A stretch of DNA of 64,000 nt from the NCBI RefSeq assembly GCF_000021945.1, contig NC_011831.1:3423353-3487352 (forward strand), written 5' to 3'. The position numbers and the translations under genes were made by a program. The DNA comes from Chloroflexus aggregans DSM 9485 (lineage in GTDB: Bacteria; Chloroflexota; Chloroflexia; Chloroflexales; Chloroflexaceae). Below are positions 51,846-60,483 of this stretch, piece after piece (within the stretch, counting starts at the first letter, position 1; the number at the start of each line of letters is the position of its first letter). Under the pieces are notes generated by a model that was given only the letters and a program-made list of their open reading frames with translations, was not told the DNA's origin and made no database searches.

Positions 51846-53978
51846 ATGGACATCGACCGACAACTTGATCGTCGCTGGTGGGTAGCAGTCGTCTCACTCA
51901 CCGCGCTGGCGCTGGTGATGCGATTGTTAGTTTGGCGCTGGCGCGAACTCTACCCATTGGGCGGCGATGAAGCTGAATATTTGGCGCAGGCCATCACCTT
52001 GTTACAAGAACGGCGCTACGTCGAGTTACGTCTGATGCGGCCACCACTCTACCCGCTCTTCCTCGCCGCAACGATTGTGGTCGTCGACTCGTTGGTGCAA
52101 AACTTGCGGTTAGTACAGGCGCTGATCAGTACATTGACCGTACCCCTGATCGCGCTGCTAGCGCGGACGCTCGCTCAGCGCAGTGCGCCGCAGATGCCAA
52201 CCTCGTTTGCCCGCCGGGCCGGGTTACTGGCCGGGTTGCTGACCGCATTCAACTATACCCTGGCGGCCAACGCCACCGAATTATTGACCGAGACCCTCTT
52301 TTTGGCCGGCTTGAGTCTCCTGTTCTGGTTGGTGATCCGGCCAGCGCTGTCTTACCGATTGGCGCTCATCGCCGGTCTGATACTCGGTGCGCTCTGCCTG
52401 ATTCGCTCGGTAGCATTACCGCTGTTGCCACTGACAATGGGCTGGTGGTTGGTCAACGCCATACGTGCCGAGCACGTGCGCCGTGGGCTTGGTCACGCCG
52501 CAATGATCTTGCTCGGATGTGCGCTGGTGATCGGGCCTTGGACGGTACGCAACATGCTGACGTATGGCGGCGTGATCCTCATCGACACCACCGGGGCAGA
52601 AAATCTGTGGCTCGATAACGACCCTGCCGGGCGTGAAGCGGTAAAAGCACAGCTCTACGCACTCGGCGAAGACCGACTACTGCGGCAGCGTCTTGCCACC
52701 GAGCGCGGGATCGCGGTCATTACCGCCGATCCAAGCCGGTTCATCGCCAAAATGAGCCGCGAGCTGCGCCTCTTCTTTGCACTCGAACAGGTTGACGACA
52801 TGCGGGCGCGTCCGGCAATTTGGGTATCGCCGGGAGAGCTGGTGGCGCGGTTGGTGGTGGGGGATGGGGTATGGTTGCTCATCCTCCTGACCGGCGGCTA
52901 CGGTCTGGTGCGCCGCTGGCAACCTGCTTCGGCAACCGCAGAGGGTTTCTGGCGCTCACGGTGGTGCATCTTCGCCGACCCGCGTTGGCTGCTGGGCGCG
53001 TGGGCAGCGTATGTCTTGCTCACCACCTTAATCTTTCATGTCGAATTACGCTATCGCATACCGCTCTATCCGGTATTGCTGGCCTACAGCGGGATGGTCG
53101 GGGCGGCGCAATGGCCGATACCGTCGCGCACGTTGCCGCGGTCTCAGCCGGTAGCCTTGCTGGTGCCCACGCTGGCGCTGGCAATCACCCTCTGGCATGC
53201 ACCCTACCCCTGGCTCGGATGGCAGTTAGTCGGCAAGCATTGGCTGCTCCGGCAGGCGGAACAAGCATTAGAACGGGGTGACTCGCGGACTGCTGCTGCT
53301 GCTGCGCAACAGGCACTCCATCGCGATCAGCAGTCGGTTTTGGCGAGAGTAGCCCTCGTGCGGGCCGCTCTGCTTGACGGCGACCAACCAACCGCTTTAC
53401 GCTGGCTCGATGAAGCGATCGCGGTGTTGCCGGCTCATCCCTATCCGCACCTGCTCCGCGGCGATCTCTTGCGGCAACAGGGTGATCTGGCAGCGGCTCG
53501 TGCTGAGTTAACCACCTTTGCTACCGCTTCACGCGAGGATCTGGCGACATGGCTCTGGGAACGGAGCATTACACCACCGCCGACCGTCTTGAATCTTGGT
53601 GACGGGCTTGATCTCGGATTCATCCGCGGTATGCATCATCCCGCTGCCAATGAACAAGGTTGGCGCTGGACAACCGGGTGGGCACAGGTACGGTTGACAG
53701 TACCGACCGGCGCGGAGAGTATCGCCCTCACGATGCGCAGTGGCCGACCTGACGGCACGCCGGTGCGGGTGTGGATCACCGTCGCCAACGGCGCGCAATA
53801 TTCGTTTGTGGTAGGAGCAGATTGGCAGACGTTTACCGTACCGTTCGTTTCACGCGATCAACCTCGCACGGTCGTGGTATCGATCACATCACCAACCTTC
53901 TGGCCGCGCACCTACGATCCGGCAAGTCCTGATGGTCGTCGGCTAGGCGTGCAAGTGCGGCAGGTTGCAGTCCGTTAG
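51846..53978 (+). CDS. GT39/PMT-like membrane glycosyltransferase with TPR-like and beta C-terminal modules
   Basis: 710 residues. The GT-C motif is LGGDEAEYLAQAITLLQERR with RPPLYPLFLAAT downstream, followed by about ten membrane helices to ~440. A TPR-like helical region (LERGDSRTAAAAAQQALHRD, GDQPTALRWLDEAIAVLPAH, LRQQGDLAAARAELTTFA) precedes a beta module opening DGLDLGFIRGMHHPAANEQG and ending RRLGVQVRQVAVR. A 135-bp gap upstream has no strong promoter. The mobile-element remnant starts about 20 bp after its stop. Confidence 0.85.
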   Translation: MDIDRQLDRRWWVAVVSLTALALVMRLLVWRWRELYPLGGDEAEYLAQAITLLQERRYVELRLMRPPLYPLFLAATIVVVDSLVQNLRLVQALISTLTVPLIALLARTLAQRSAPQMPTSFARRAGLLAGLLTAFNYTLAANATELLTETLFLAGLSLLFWLVIRPALSYRLALIAGLILGALCLIRSVALPLLPLTMGWWLVNAIRAEHVRRGLGHAAMILLGCALVIGPWTVRNMLTYGGVILIDTTGAENLWLDNDPAGREAVKAQLYALGEDRLLRQRLATERGIAVITADPSRFIAKMSRELRLFFALEQVDDMRARPAIWVSPGELVARLVVGDGVWLLILLTGGYGLVRRWQPASATAEGFWRSRWCIFADPRWLLGAWAAYVLLTTLIFHVELRYRIPLYPVLLAYSGMVGAAQWPIPSRTLPRSQPVALLVPTLALAITLWHAPYPWLGWQLVGKHWLLRQAEQALERGDSRTAAAAAQQALHRDQQSVLARVALVRAALLDGDQPTALRWLDEAIAVLPAHPYPHLLRGDLLRQQGDLAAARAELTTFATASREDLATWLWERSITPPPTVLNLGDGLDLGFIRGMHHPAANEQGWRWTTGWAQVRLTVPTGAESIALTMRSGRPDGTPVRVWITVANGAQYSFVVGADWQTFTVPFVSRDQPRTVVVSITSPTFWPRTYDPASPDGRRLGVQVRQVAVR

Positions 53979-53999
53979 GCCGCGATAAGGGACGAACGA

Positions 54000-54503
54000 T
54001 TATACGAACTTCTCCGTTACACTGTCAACGACCAGCCGCTTTAGCGGCTGGCTTATCCCTGGCGCTGCACCCGTCGCTTCGGTGACAGCAACGTTGGTGG
54101 TGGGTGCATCCGAGACAATAGCAGCATTGACATCGGCGAGAGCCGTGTGTCCGCAAGCAGCACAAAGGAACACGGATTGAGAACGGCGATTTTCCTTAGC
54201 GATATGTCCACAGGCAACGCACCGCTGCGACGTGGAGCGCGAGTCAACGTACTCAACCTTCTGAGCGAGCGCATAGGTAGGCGGCGCAGAGACAAACAGG
54301 TGGTCGTGATCGGGCTGCACTTCCAGCGCCAGCACTTCAAACTCGGGCTGGTCAGCTATGGTATACAAAAGCTGGTTGAGGCGTTCGGCAATCTGCCCTG
54401 GCAGAACGATTTTTCGGTAACGCGGTATCCAAACGAAGTGGTAGGTAATCTGGTAGACCGCGTGTGGCGTTCTCCGTATTCGACATTCTTCCATCGTTGG
54501 CAT
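54000..54503 (-). pseudogene. In-frame fusion of truncated TnpA and TnpB zinc finger
   Basis: 167 codons from the ATG at 54503 (a longer start at 54563 reads through the hairpin). The first ~80 residues match the start of IS200-type TnpA: RRTPHAVYQITYHFVWIPRY, RLNQLLYTIA and PDHDHLFVSAPP. From about residue 84 the chain becomes the C-terminal part of TnpB: VEYVDSRSTSQRCVACGH, KENRRSQSVFLCAACGH and ALADVNAA, a Cys4 zinc finger with the last catalytic Asp region. The TnpA part lacks the helix with the catalytic Tyr, and the usual H-hydrophobic-H motif reads HDH. An internal deletion that kept frame is the simplest origin. It probably has no transposase activity. Confidence 0.85.
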
Positions 54504-54550
54504 TGGAGCCTGAAAGAAAGGCGCATTCATCCACCTGCTAAAGCAGGTGG
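54000..54550 (-). mobile_element. Miniature IS200/IS605-type element (PATE-like)
   Basis: The element carries one open frame joining tnpA and tnpB ends and is bounded by two hairpins. One is CCAGCCGC/GCGGCTGG with loop TTTA (54032-54051). The other is CCACCTGC/GCAGGTGG with loop TAAA (54531-54550). Both stems are 8 bp with 4-nt loops, like the subterminal structures recognised by HUH transposases. The true tips are probably a few bases outside, between 53979 and 54568. Autonomous transposition is not expected; a full element elsewhere would be needed. Confidence 0.8.
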
Positions 54551-54568
54551 TTTCCTGCACCAAATCGT

Positions 54569-56611
54569 ATGAAACGTGACACTTGGTGGATTATCGGGAT
54601 TCTAGTACTGGCGGCGCTGATTCGTATCGCGCTTTGGTTGCAGCCACTTCACTTACCGGCTAACGATGAGGTCGAGTATCTCACCGTGGCCCGCGATCTG
54701 TTAAGCGGGAAGGGATGGAGTTTCTACGAACGTTACCACTGGTTACGGGCACCGCTCTACCCGCTCTGGCTAGCCGGATCGCTCTGGCTGGCCGGTGGTA
54801 ACGTGTGGTTAGCCGCACTTCCCAACATTGCGCTGAGTGTGCTCAACGTCTACCTCGCCTACCGTCTCTCCCAGGCAATTGGTGATACCCTCAACCCAGT
54901 CGTTCATCGCCTGACCGCTTTCATCACCGCGATCCTGCTCACGAATACCACCTTCGCCGCGCTATACATGAGCGAAACCCTCTTCACCACTCTCTTCAGC
55001 GCAGCGCTGTGGCTCCTCTTAGCGTGGCGACAGCGCGGTGCGCGCTGGCCCGACCGGCGCATCTTCGTCGCCGGTGGGTTGTGGGGTCTCGCCCTCCTGA
55101 CCCGCTCAATGCCACTCTACTTCACACTCGTCGTCGTCGGATGGATTGGGGTGGTCGCTGCCGGGCATTGGCGTACTCTGCTGCGTCGCCCGGCCACCAT
55201 CCTGATCGGGGTTGTCTTTGCCATCACCGCCCTTGCCGTAGTCGCGCCGTGGACAATTCGCAACTGCCTCAGTTACCGTAGTTGCATTCTGATCGAGACC
55301 GGTCTCTCGTACAACCTGTGGGCATTCAACGAGCCACGCGAGGATATGGCAACTATCTTTCGGGTCCTCGAAAATATTCCCGACCCTGCGGAACGGGCAG
55401 CCTATGCTACGGCCCGCGGTCTCGAGCGTTTACGCGAAGACCCGGCAATTATGGTTCGCAAATTGTGGCCGAATTGGCTGGCGATTTGGCGTGTCAAAGC
55501 TATTCAAGACCGCTTTTTGCTTACAGACTACCGCGCCGATCCACCACCGTTGCTCTTCCTCGCCGCCCTGATGTTCGATGATCTGCTCTACGGATGTATC
55601 GCGGTGGGGGGAGTTGCGGCGATGGTCTATGCGGCAACCCGTAAACGAGCACCGGCCATCTTGTTCGTGCTTTGGCTTAGCTATTTCATTGCGGTATCGT
55701 TGGTCACCCACGGTGAAGGAAGGTACCGCCACTTCATCTTTTGCGCGCTCATTCCCTACGCGGCGCGGGCGTGGCTGGAACTGCCCAACCTGCGCCGCTT
55801 GTCCCGGCCTGCATTGACTGGAGGCATGGTTGCTGCCGCAATCGTCGGTCTATCGGCCCTCATCGCCTATCATTGGGAATACGCCTGGTACGGTGGCGGG
55901 CGTAGCGTATGGCGTCTCCAAGGCGATCTCGCTCGCGCCACCGGTGACCTATCACGGGCGATAGCGGCGTATCGGCAAGCATTAGCAGTGCAACCAACTC
56001 CCGACGGCTATCTGGTCCTTGGGCATGCCTTACGCGCGCAGGGTGACAGTGACGGCGCCGTCGCTGCCTATCGCGCCGCCGTGCGCAGCAACATCCTCTA
56101 TCCGTTGCCCTACGTCTATCTCGGCGACATCTTGCGTGAACAGGGTGATGAGAGCGCAGCGCGGCAAAACTACCGTCCGCAATACGTCAGCGAACAGACC
56201 TTACTCGATCTCGCATGGCGCGAGACCAGCCCGGTGGCGCAACCGGTGATTGATGTCGGCGGCGGGCTGGATTTCGGCTACCTGCATGGCTTCTATCCAG
56301 CCGAAGCGTTAGCCGGTTCATCAGCACGCTGGACGGGAGCGGTCGCGCGCATCCGGCTCCCGGCGACTGCGCGGATGGTGCGGCTACGGGTAGCGGCCCT
56401 ACGGCCCGATGCGCCGGTGGAGGGTTACGTCTGTGTCGAAGGCGACTGTCAGGCGTTTCGGCTCGGTATTGCATGGCGCTGGCTGATCGTTCCCTTGCCG
56501 CCGGTGACAATGGGCGAAGGGTTGCGCGAAATTGAGCTACGAGTAGTGCCGTGGGCTGCTCCTGACGGGCGTGCGGTGGGAATGGTGGTAGATGTGGTGG
56601 AGACACGGTAA
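54569..56611 (+). CDS. GT39/PMT-like membrane glycosyltransferase with TPR-like and beta C-terminal modules
   Basis: 680 residues. The GT-C motif is LPANDEVEYLTVARDLLSGK with LRAPLYPLWLAGS after it, then about ten membrane helices to ~430. TPR-like repeats (LARATGDLSRAIAAYRQALA, LGHALRAQGDSDGAVAAYRA) precede the beta module, which opens GGGLDFGYLHGFYPAEALAG. The ATG is 19 bp beyond the element's outer hairpin, so the insertion has probably replaced the original upstream region. The stop TAA lies inside a dispersed repeat (GGTAACGCAAAGACGC). Confidence 0.85.
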   Translation: MKRDTWWIIGILVLAALIRIALWLQPLHLPANDEVEYLTVARDLLSGKGWSFYERYHWLRAPLYPLWLAGSLWLAGGNVWLAALPNIALSVLNVYLAYRLSQAIGDTLNPVVHRLTAFITAILLTNTTFAALYMSETLFTTLFSAALWLLLAWRQRGARWPDRRIFVAGGLWGLALLTRSMPLYFTLVVVGWIGVVAAGHWRTLLRRPATILIGVVFAITALAVVAPWTIRNCLSYRSCILIETGLSYNLWAFNEPREDMATIFRVLENIPDPAERAAYATARGLERLREDPAIMVRKLWPNWLAIWRVKAIQDRFLLTDYRADPPPLLFLAALMFDDLLYGCIAVGGVAAMVYAATRKRAPAILFVLWLSYFIAVSLVTHGEGRYRHFIFCALIPYAARAWLELPNLRRLSRPALTGGMVAAAIVGLSALIAYHWEYAWYGGGRSVWRLQGDLARATGDLSRAIAAYRQALAVQPTPDGYLVLGHALRAQGDSDGAVAAYRAAVRSNILYPLPYVYLGDILREQGDESAARQNYRPQYVSEQTLLDLAWRETSPVAQPVIDVGGGLDFGYLHGFYPAEALAGSSARWTGAVARIRLPATARMVRLRVAALRPDAPVEGYVCVEGDCQAFRLGIAWRWLIVPLPPVTMGEGLREIELRVVPWAAPDGRAVGMVVDVVETR

Positions 56612-56790
56612 CGCAAAGACGCAGAGGGCGCGCAGATGCAGAGGGCGCGCAGATGCAGAGGGCACGAAGACGCAATTGCACGGCGGTGCGACCCCGCAAA
56701 GACGCAAAAGGTGCGACGGTGCAATGTCGGGGTACACGACGGTGCGTCCTCCAACGCACGGTGGTGCGACCCCCAATGCATATTCCTTGA
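56607..56790. repeat. Dispersed GCAAAGACGC-type repeat cluster
   Basis: The cluster starts with GGTAACGCAAAGACGCAGAG (56607-56626), then a 17-bp unit AGAGGGCGCGCAGATGC in tandem and a degenerate third copy. Further on come GGTGCGACC and CGCAAAGACGC segments up to about 56790. The first element recurs inverted at 60406-60431. No gene is supported in the 246-bp gap. Confidence 0.8.
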
Positions 56791-56857
56791 TCGGTCAAGC
56801 CGGCTCATACCGATGAGCCACAAACGAGCTAGATGTCAAGGCGGTGATAGGTTCTGA

Positions 56858-59800
56858 TCAGGCTGCCGACGGATGATATACAGCCTCTGGTTTGCCGGCA
56901 GTCATAATTCGACGGTTGAACTCAGCGTTCAAAAAGATTGTACGGTTGGTCTGATCGCTTAACCGGTTGGCCCGTTCACGCACCACGTTGCGCGCCAGCT
57001 CGAGAACAGCCTCGGACCGTGGGTCCTGATTGGCTGCCAACACCTGATACGCTGTCCAATAGATCCGCAGCGTCTCTTCGGTACCGTAGAGATGGCCGCC
57101 GGCCAGCAGGTGTTCGACAATCGGGGTAGCGCGACGTAATGCCTCTGCGGCATCGTTGCGGGTTAGCGCGACACGGGTCAGACCTGCCTGCGATTCGAGC
57201 ACGAGTACAGGGTAGTTGATCTGTTGGCGAATCGTTTTGGCTTGATGGTAGGCCTGCTCAGCCTCATCGAGACGGCCCAGCGCAAGTAAGGCATGTCCTT
57301 GAAAATCGTACCCGTAAGCTTGCAGATCGGGAAGATTTGCGGCTTGTTCGGTGGCGCTGCGAGCGTAGGCAAGAGCTAGCTCGTGGCGATGGTTGTGGTG
57401 CGCGTGCAAGCTTAAATTGGCCAGTATCACCGTGTGATGTTTGGTATTACCCACTTTGTCGCAAAGCGCCATTGCAATCTGCGTGTGGGAGAGTGCTTGT
57501 TCGTAGTGCCCCATCTGGTCGTAAGAAATACCGAGATTGATGTGCGCTACTAATTCAGCATCAAGATTACCGCATTCACGTGCCAGCACCAATTCTTGCC
57601 AATAGTAACGTTGAGCTTGTTCGTAATCGCCACGTGCATCAGCGTTTTGCGCCAGTAAATCAAGCACATTGGTTTGATGATACGTCAAACGAAGCTGCTG
57701 ATAGATGGTCAGTGCCTGTTGCAGATAGTGCTCGGAGTCGGCAAAATTGCCTATCGTACTGAAGACCGCGCTGAGGGACTCGTAGCAATGAGCGATCATG
57801 ACGTACTGATGAGCTTGTTCGGCCAGTTCCCGCGCCTGCTGGGCATACGCGATGGCCATCTCGTTCCGGCCAGCGTGAAGTTCAAGCCAACTCATCAGCC
57901 GCCAGTATGCGCTTTCCATCACGTACAGTTCGTTCAGCGGCATGGTAATCTGCTGATCGAGCACTTCACGGAGGCGGTCGAGTGTGGCACGACCGCTGGC
58001 GTTATATCTTCCGGTGTTCTGGAGCGTACCAAGCCGTAAGAGTGCGTTCGCCAGGAGTTGTTGGTCGGCCAATTGCTCGGCCAGGGTAACTGCTTCCTGA
58101 ATCATCGCCTCACTAGCCGGTCCACTGCTGCGTAAGCGTTGCAAAGTCGCTTGACCGATCAGCAATCTCGCTCGTAGCCGCTTGGTTTCCGGTTGGTCAG
58201 GCTGACTGACATAAGCCAGACTCTGCTGAAATCGCTCAAGACCATCAAAGAACCGTCCACTGAGGTAAAACAGAACTTCGTAGGCGGGTACGGCAGCGCT
58301 GACTCGATCCCACGCCCCATGGATTAACGCCCAGTACCATGCGGCTTCAATGTCCTTCGAACTGGCGAGGAGTCGCTCACGGATAACAAAGCTATCGGTG
58401 CCTTGCATAGCGTGATATGCGCCGGCCAGCCAATCCAGAAACCATTCGGCGTGGCGACGATGGGCTGTATCGGCAATGGTGGGATCAAAATTGCTCAGCA
58501 GCCGTTCGCCGGCCCATTGGCGCACGTGCTCGTGGAGCCACACCGTTCCATCATCGAGCCGACGGGCCAAGGCGAGATCGAATAGTTCGGCTAATGCCTC
58601 CTCGCTACCGATAATCGCTTGTGCTGCTGCCAGCGGGCATGGCGCATGCACTACACTCAACATCGCCAGTGCCTGCCGACTGGTTGCCGTCAAGGTTTGC
58701 CATGTCGAAGCCAGGATGGCAGAGAGGCTGCGGTGACGCGCCGGTGCATCGGTGAGAGGGTTGTGCAACGTCTGGATGCGCTGCTGCATTGTGTGCCGCA
58801 ATTCGGGCAAATTCATGGTGTGCAGCGCAGCCGCGGCCAGCTCAATTCCCAACGGCATCCCATCGAGATCGGCGCAGATATGTTCAATATCGGCTAGCGC
58901 CAACTGACCTTCGCCGGTGACGCCGCTGCGTTTGGCTAATGCGATAAACATCTGCGCACTCGGACTCGGTTCTGCCGTAGTAGTTTTGGTAGAGAGTGGC
59001 CCAAGCTTAAGTATCTGCTCGCGGCGTAGGTGCAGTGGCTGGCGGGATGTCACCAACACGACGCAGTCGGGTGCGGCAGTGAGCAGTTCGTTGACAAATA
59101 AATTGGCAGCGGCGACGTGCTCAAAACTGTCGCAGACCAGCAGATAGGCGCGTGATTGTAATGCAGCAATGATCTGCGCCGGCAGCGGATACTGGTCATT
59201 GACTTCGATATGACAGGCAATGGCGATAGCGCGGGCCAATGACGCGGTTGCATCGTCATTGGTCATCGCCGCACCATCCTCTGGATGCAAAAAGATATAT
59301 CGTGCGCCATCGCGAAATGCATACTGCATCAGATGAGCGGCCCGCAGCGCCAGTCGGGTTTTGCCGATCCCACCGGCCCCAGTGATGGTAATCAGTTGGA
59401 GACCGGCTTGATTCAGCCAGTCGATCAGGGTGGCGACCTCCCGTTCTCGTCCGATGAGTGGCAATCGATTGATAGCATCGGCCTGGTGTTGTGACGGTAG
59501 AATCGGCTCAATAAAATGAGCGATTTGGCCGGTACGAATGGATTCCGCGAGCTGTTTGGTCTCGTCCTCTGGTTCGATGCCGAATTCGTGCTGCAAAAGA
59601 TCGTAGCAGTTCTGATACTGTGCTAGCGCCGCCGTGCGCTGCCCTTGCCGGGCGAGGGCAACCATCAGTTGACGATGTGCCGCTTCATACCATGGTTCAA
59701 GCTGTAATTGCCGGCCAGCGTAGTCCTGCGCAGCTCTCCAATCACCTACACGCAGGGCATATTCGGCCAGATGTCCATCCACCTCGATGGCGGCCCGATG

Positions 59801-60295
59801 CATCGTTTCACTTTGATGGGTTATCCATGCGAGCAATGGTTCACTTTCAGGGGTCATTCCGGCCAGTAATGCGCCTCGGTAGAGCATAGCAGCTCGGTGC
59901 AGATGCGCTTGACAGATTGGGCAGCCGGCGACAGAGCGGTGAGGATGGTTGCGAACCGTTGTGACGGCCCGGAGAAACTCCAGTGCATCAATGTGCCAGT
60001 CGCTGGAGAGGTTGAGAGTGACGGTAGTAGGATCGGTAAGCAGCGTGTTTAGGGTTGAACCTATGGCCTGCCGGATACGGCTGAGCGTAACACGCAACGC
60101 ATTTTGTGCAGCGCTCTGCGGCTTATCTGACCAGAGCAACGTAGCGAGGGTTTCACGGCGAACGGCTTGCTTTTGGTGAAAACACAGCCATGCAAAGAGG
60201 ATTCGTGCGCTGTCGGTTTGGAATGCCCTATTGAGCGAGACACCATTGCGTCGAATGTCGAAACCGCCAAGAAGTTGAACGTGCCATGTTGTCAT
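56858..60295 (-). CDS. SARP/AfsR-like transcriptional activator with NB-ARC ATPase and TPR domains
   Basis: 1,145 residues. Residues 1-95 form an OmpR-type winged helix (VQLLGGFDIRRNGVSL, LATLLWSDKP, ALRVTLSRIRQAIG), and ~100-250 the bacterial activator domain (BTAD; AHRQLMVALARQGQRTAALA, QYQNCYDLLQHEFGIEPE). An NB-ARC-type ATPase follows, with Walker A GAGGIGKT near 305, Walker B YLLVCDSFEHV and LVTSRQPLHL. The second half is a long TPR array (NLGISYDQMGHYEQALSHTQ, LALGRLDEAEQAYHQAKTIR). Such STAND regulators switch on when a ligand or partner is bound. The target is not evident. The gene is isolated and flanked by an inverted repeat pair. Confidence 0.93.
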   Translation of the reverse strand: MTTWHVQLLGGFDIRRNGVSLNRAFQTDSARILFAWLCFHQKQAVRRETLATLLWSDKPQSAAQNALRVTLSRIRQAIGSTLNTLLTDPTTVTLNLSSDWHIDALEFLRAVTTVRNHPHRSVAGCPICQAHLHRAAMLYRGALLAGMTPESEPLLAWITHQSETMHRAAIEVDGHLAEYALRVGDWRAAQDYAGRQLQLEPWYEAAHRQLMVALARQGQRTAALAQYQNCYDLLQHEFGIEPEDETKQLAESIRTGQIAHFIEPILPSQHQADAINRLPLIGREREVATLIDWLNQAGLQLITITGAGGIGKTRLALRAAHLMQYAFRDGARYIFLHPEDGAAMTNDDATASLARAIAIACHIEVNDQYPLPAQIIAALQSRAYLLVCDSFEHVAAANLFVNELLTAAPDCVVLVTSRQPLHLRREQILKLGPLSTKTTTAEPSPSAQMFIALAKRSGVTGEGQLALADIEHICADLDGMPLGIELAAAALHTMNLPELRHTMQQRIQTLHNPLTDAPARHRSLSAILASTWQTLTATSRQALAMLSVVHAPCPLAAAQAIIGSEEALAELFDLALARRLDDGTVWLHEHVRQWAGERLLSNFDPTIADTAHRRHAEWFLDWLAGAYHAMQGTDSFVIRERLLASSKDIEAAWYWALIHGAWDRVSAAVPAYEVLFYLSGRFFDGLERFQQSLAYVSQPDQPETKRLRARLLIGQATLQRLRSSGPASEAMIQEAVTLAEQLADQQLLANALLRLGTLQNTGRYNASGRATLDRLREVLDQQITMPLNELYVMESAYWRLMSWLELHAGRNEMAIAYAQQARELAEQAHQYVMIAHCYESLSAVFSTIGNFADSEHYLQQALTIYQQLRLTYHQTNVLDLLAQNADARGDYEQAQRYYWQELVLARECGNLDAELVAHINLGISYDQMGHYEQALSHTQIAMALCDKVGNTKHHTVILANLSLHAHHNHRHELALAYARSATEQAANLPDLQAYGYDFQGHALLALGRLDEAEQAYHQAKTIRQQINYPVLVLESQAGLTRVALTRNDAAEALRRATPIVEHLLAGGHLYGTEETLRIYWTAYQVLAANQDPRSEAVLELARNVVRERANRLSDQTNRTIFLNAEFNRRIMTAGKPEAVYHPSAA

Positions 60296-60330
60296 AACGG
60301 TAACGGGGTACGGCTTATCAACATAGCTTG

Positions 60331-60356
60331 ATTATACAATCTATCGATACGTATCG
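60331..60356 (-). promoter_or_regulatory. Candidate promoter and palindrome of the SARP gene
   Basis: On the minus strand, TATAAT (60331-60336) is a perfect -10. A perfect 12-bp palindrome, CGATACGTATCG (60345-60356), overlaps the expected -35, which is weak (TGGCGA). A palindrome in this place fits an operator or activator site. The -10 box is about 35 bp upstream of the start codon. Confidence 0.5.
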
Positions 60357-60405
60357 CCAATAGTTCCGCCTATGTGGATAGGTCACCGCCCGCCGGCCCC
60401 ACCTT

Positions 60406-60431
60406 GGCGCTCTTTGCGTCTTTGCGTTACC
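60406..60431. repeat. Inverted copy of the GCAAAGACGC repeat
   Basis: The reverse complement of this site begins GGTAACGCAAAGACGCAA and matches the repeat start at 56607-56631 at 23 of 25 positions. The two copies face each other across the SARP gene. It lies about 50 bp upstream of the VWA gene. Confidence 0.75.
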
Positions 60432-60483
60432 TTCCTGTGCTACAATACTCACGCAGACTATCGGCTAATCAAGAACAACGGCT

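Noticed and set aside
43143-56611. O-antigen or capsule locus of the Wzx/Wzy type
   Set aside because: No flippase, polymerase, chain-length regulator or nucleotide-sugar synthesis gene is present. GT39-type glycosylation is all that the sequence supports.
56625-56800. Small frames in the GCAAAGACGC repeat cluster
   Set aside because: Open in several frames at once because of repeated motifs; no gene-like features.
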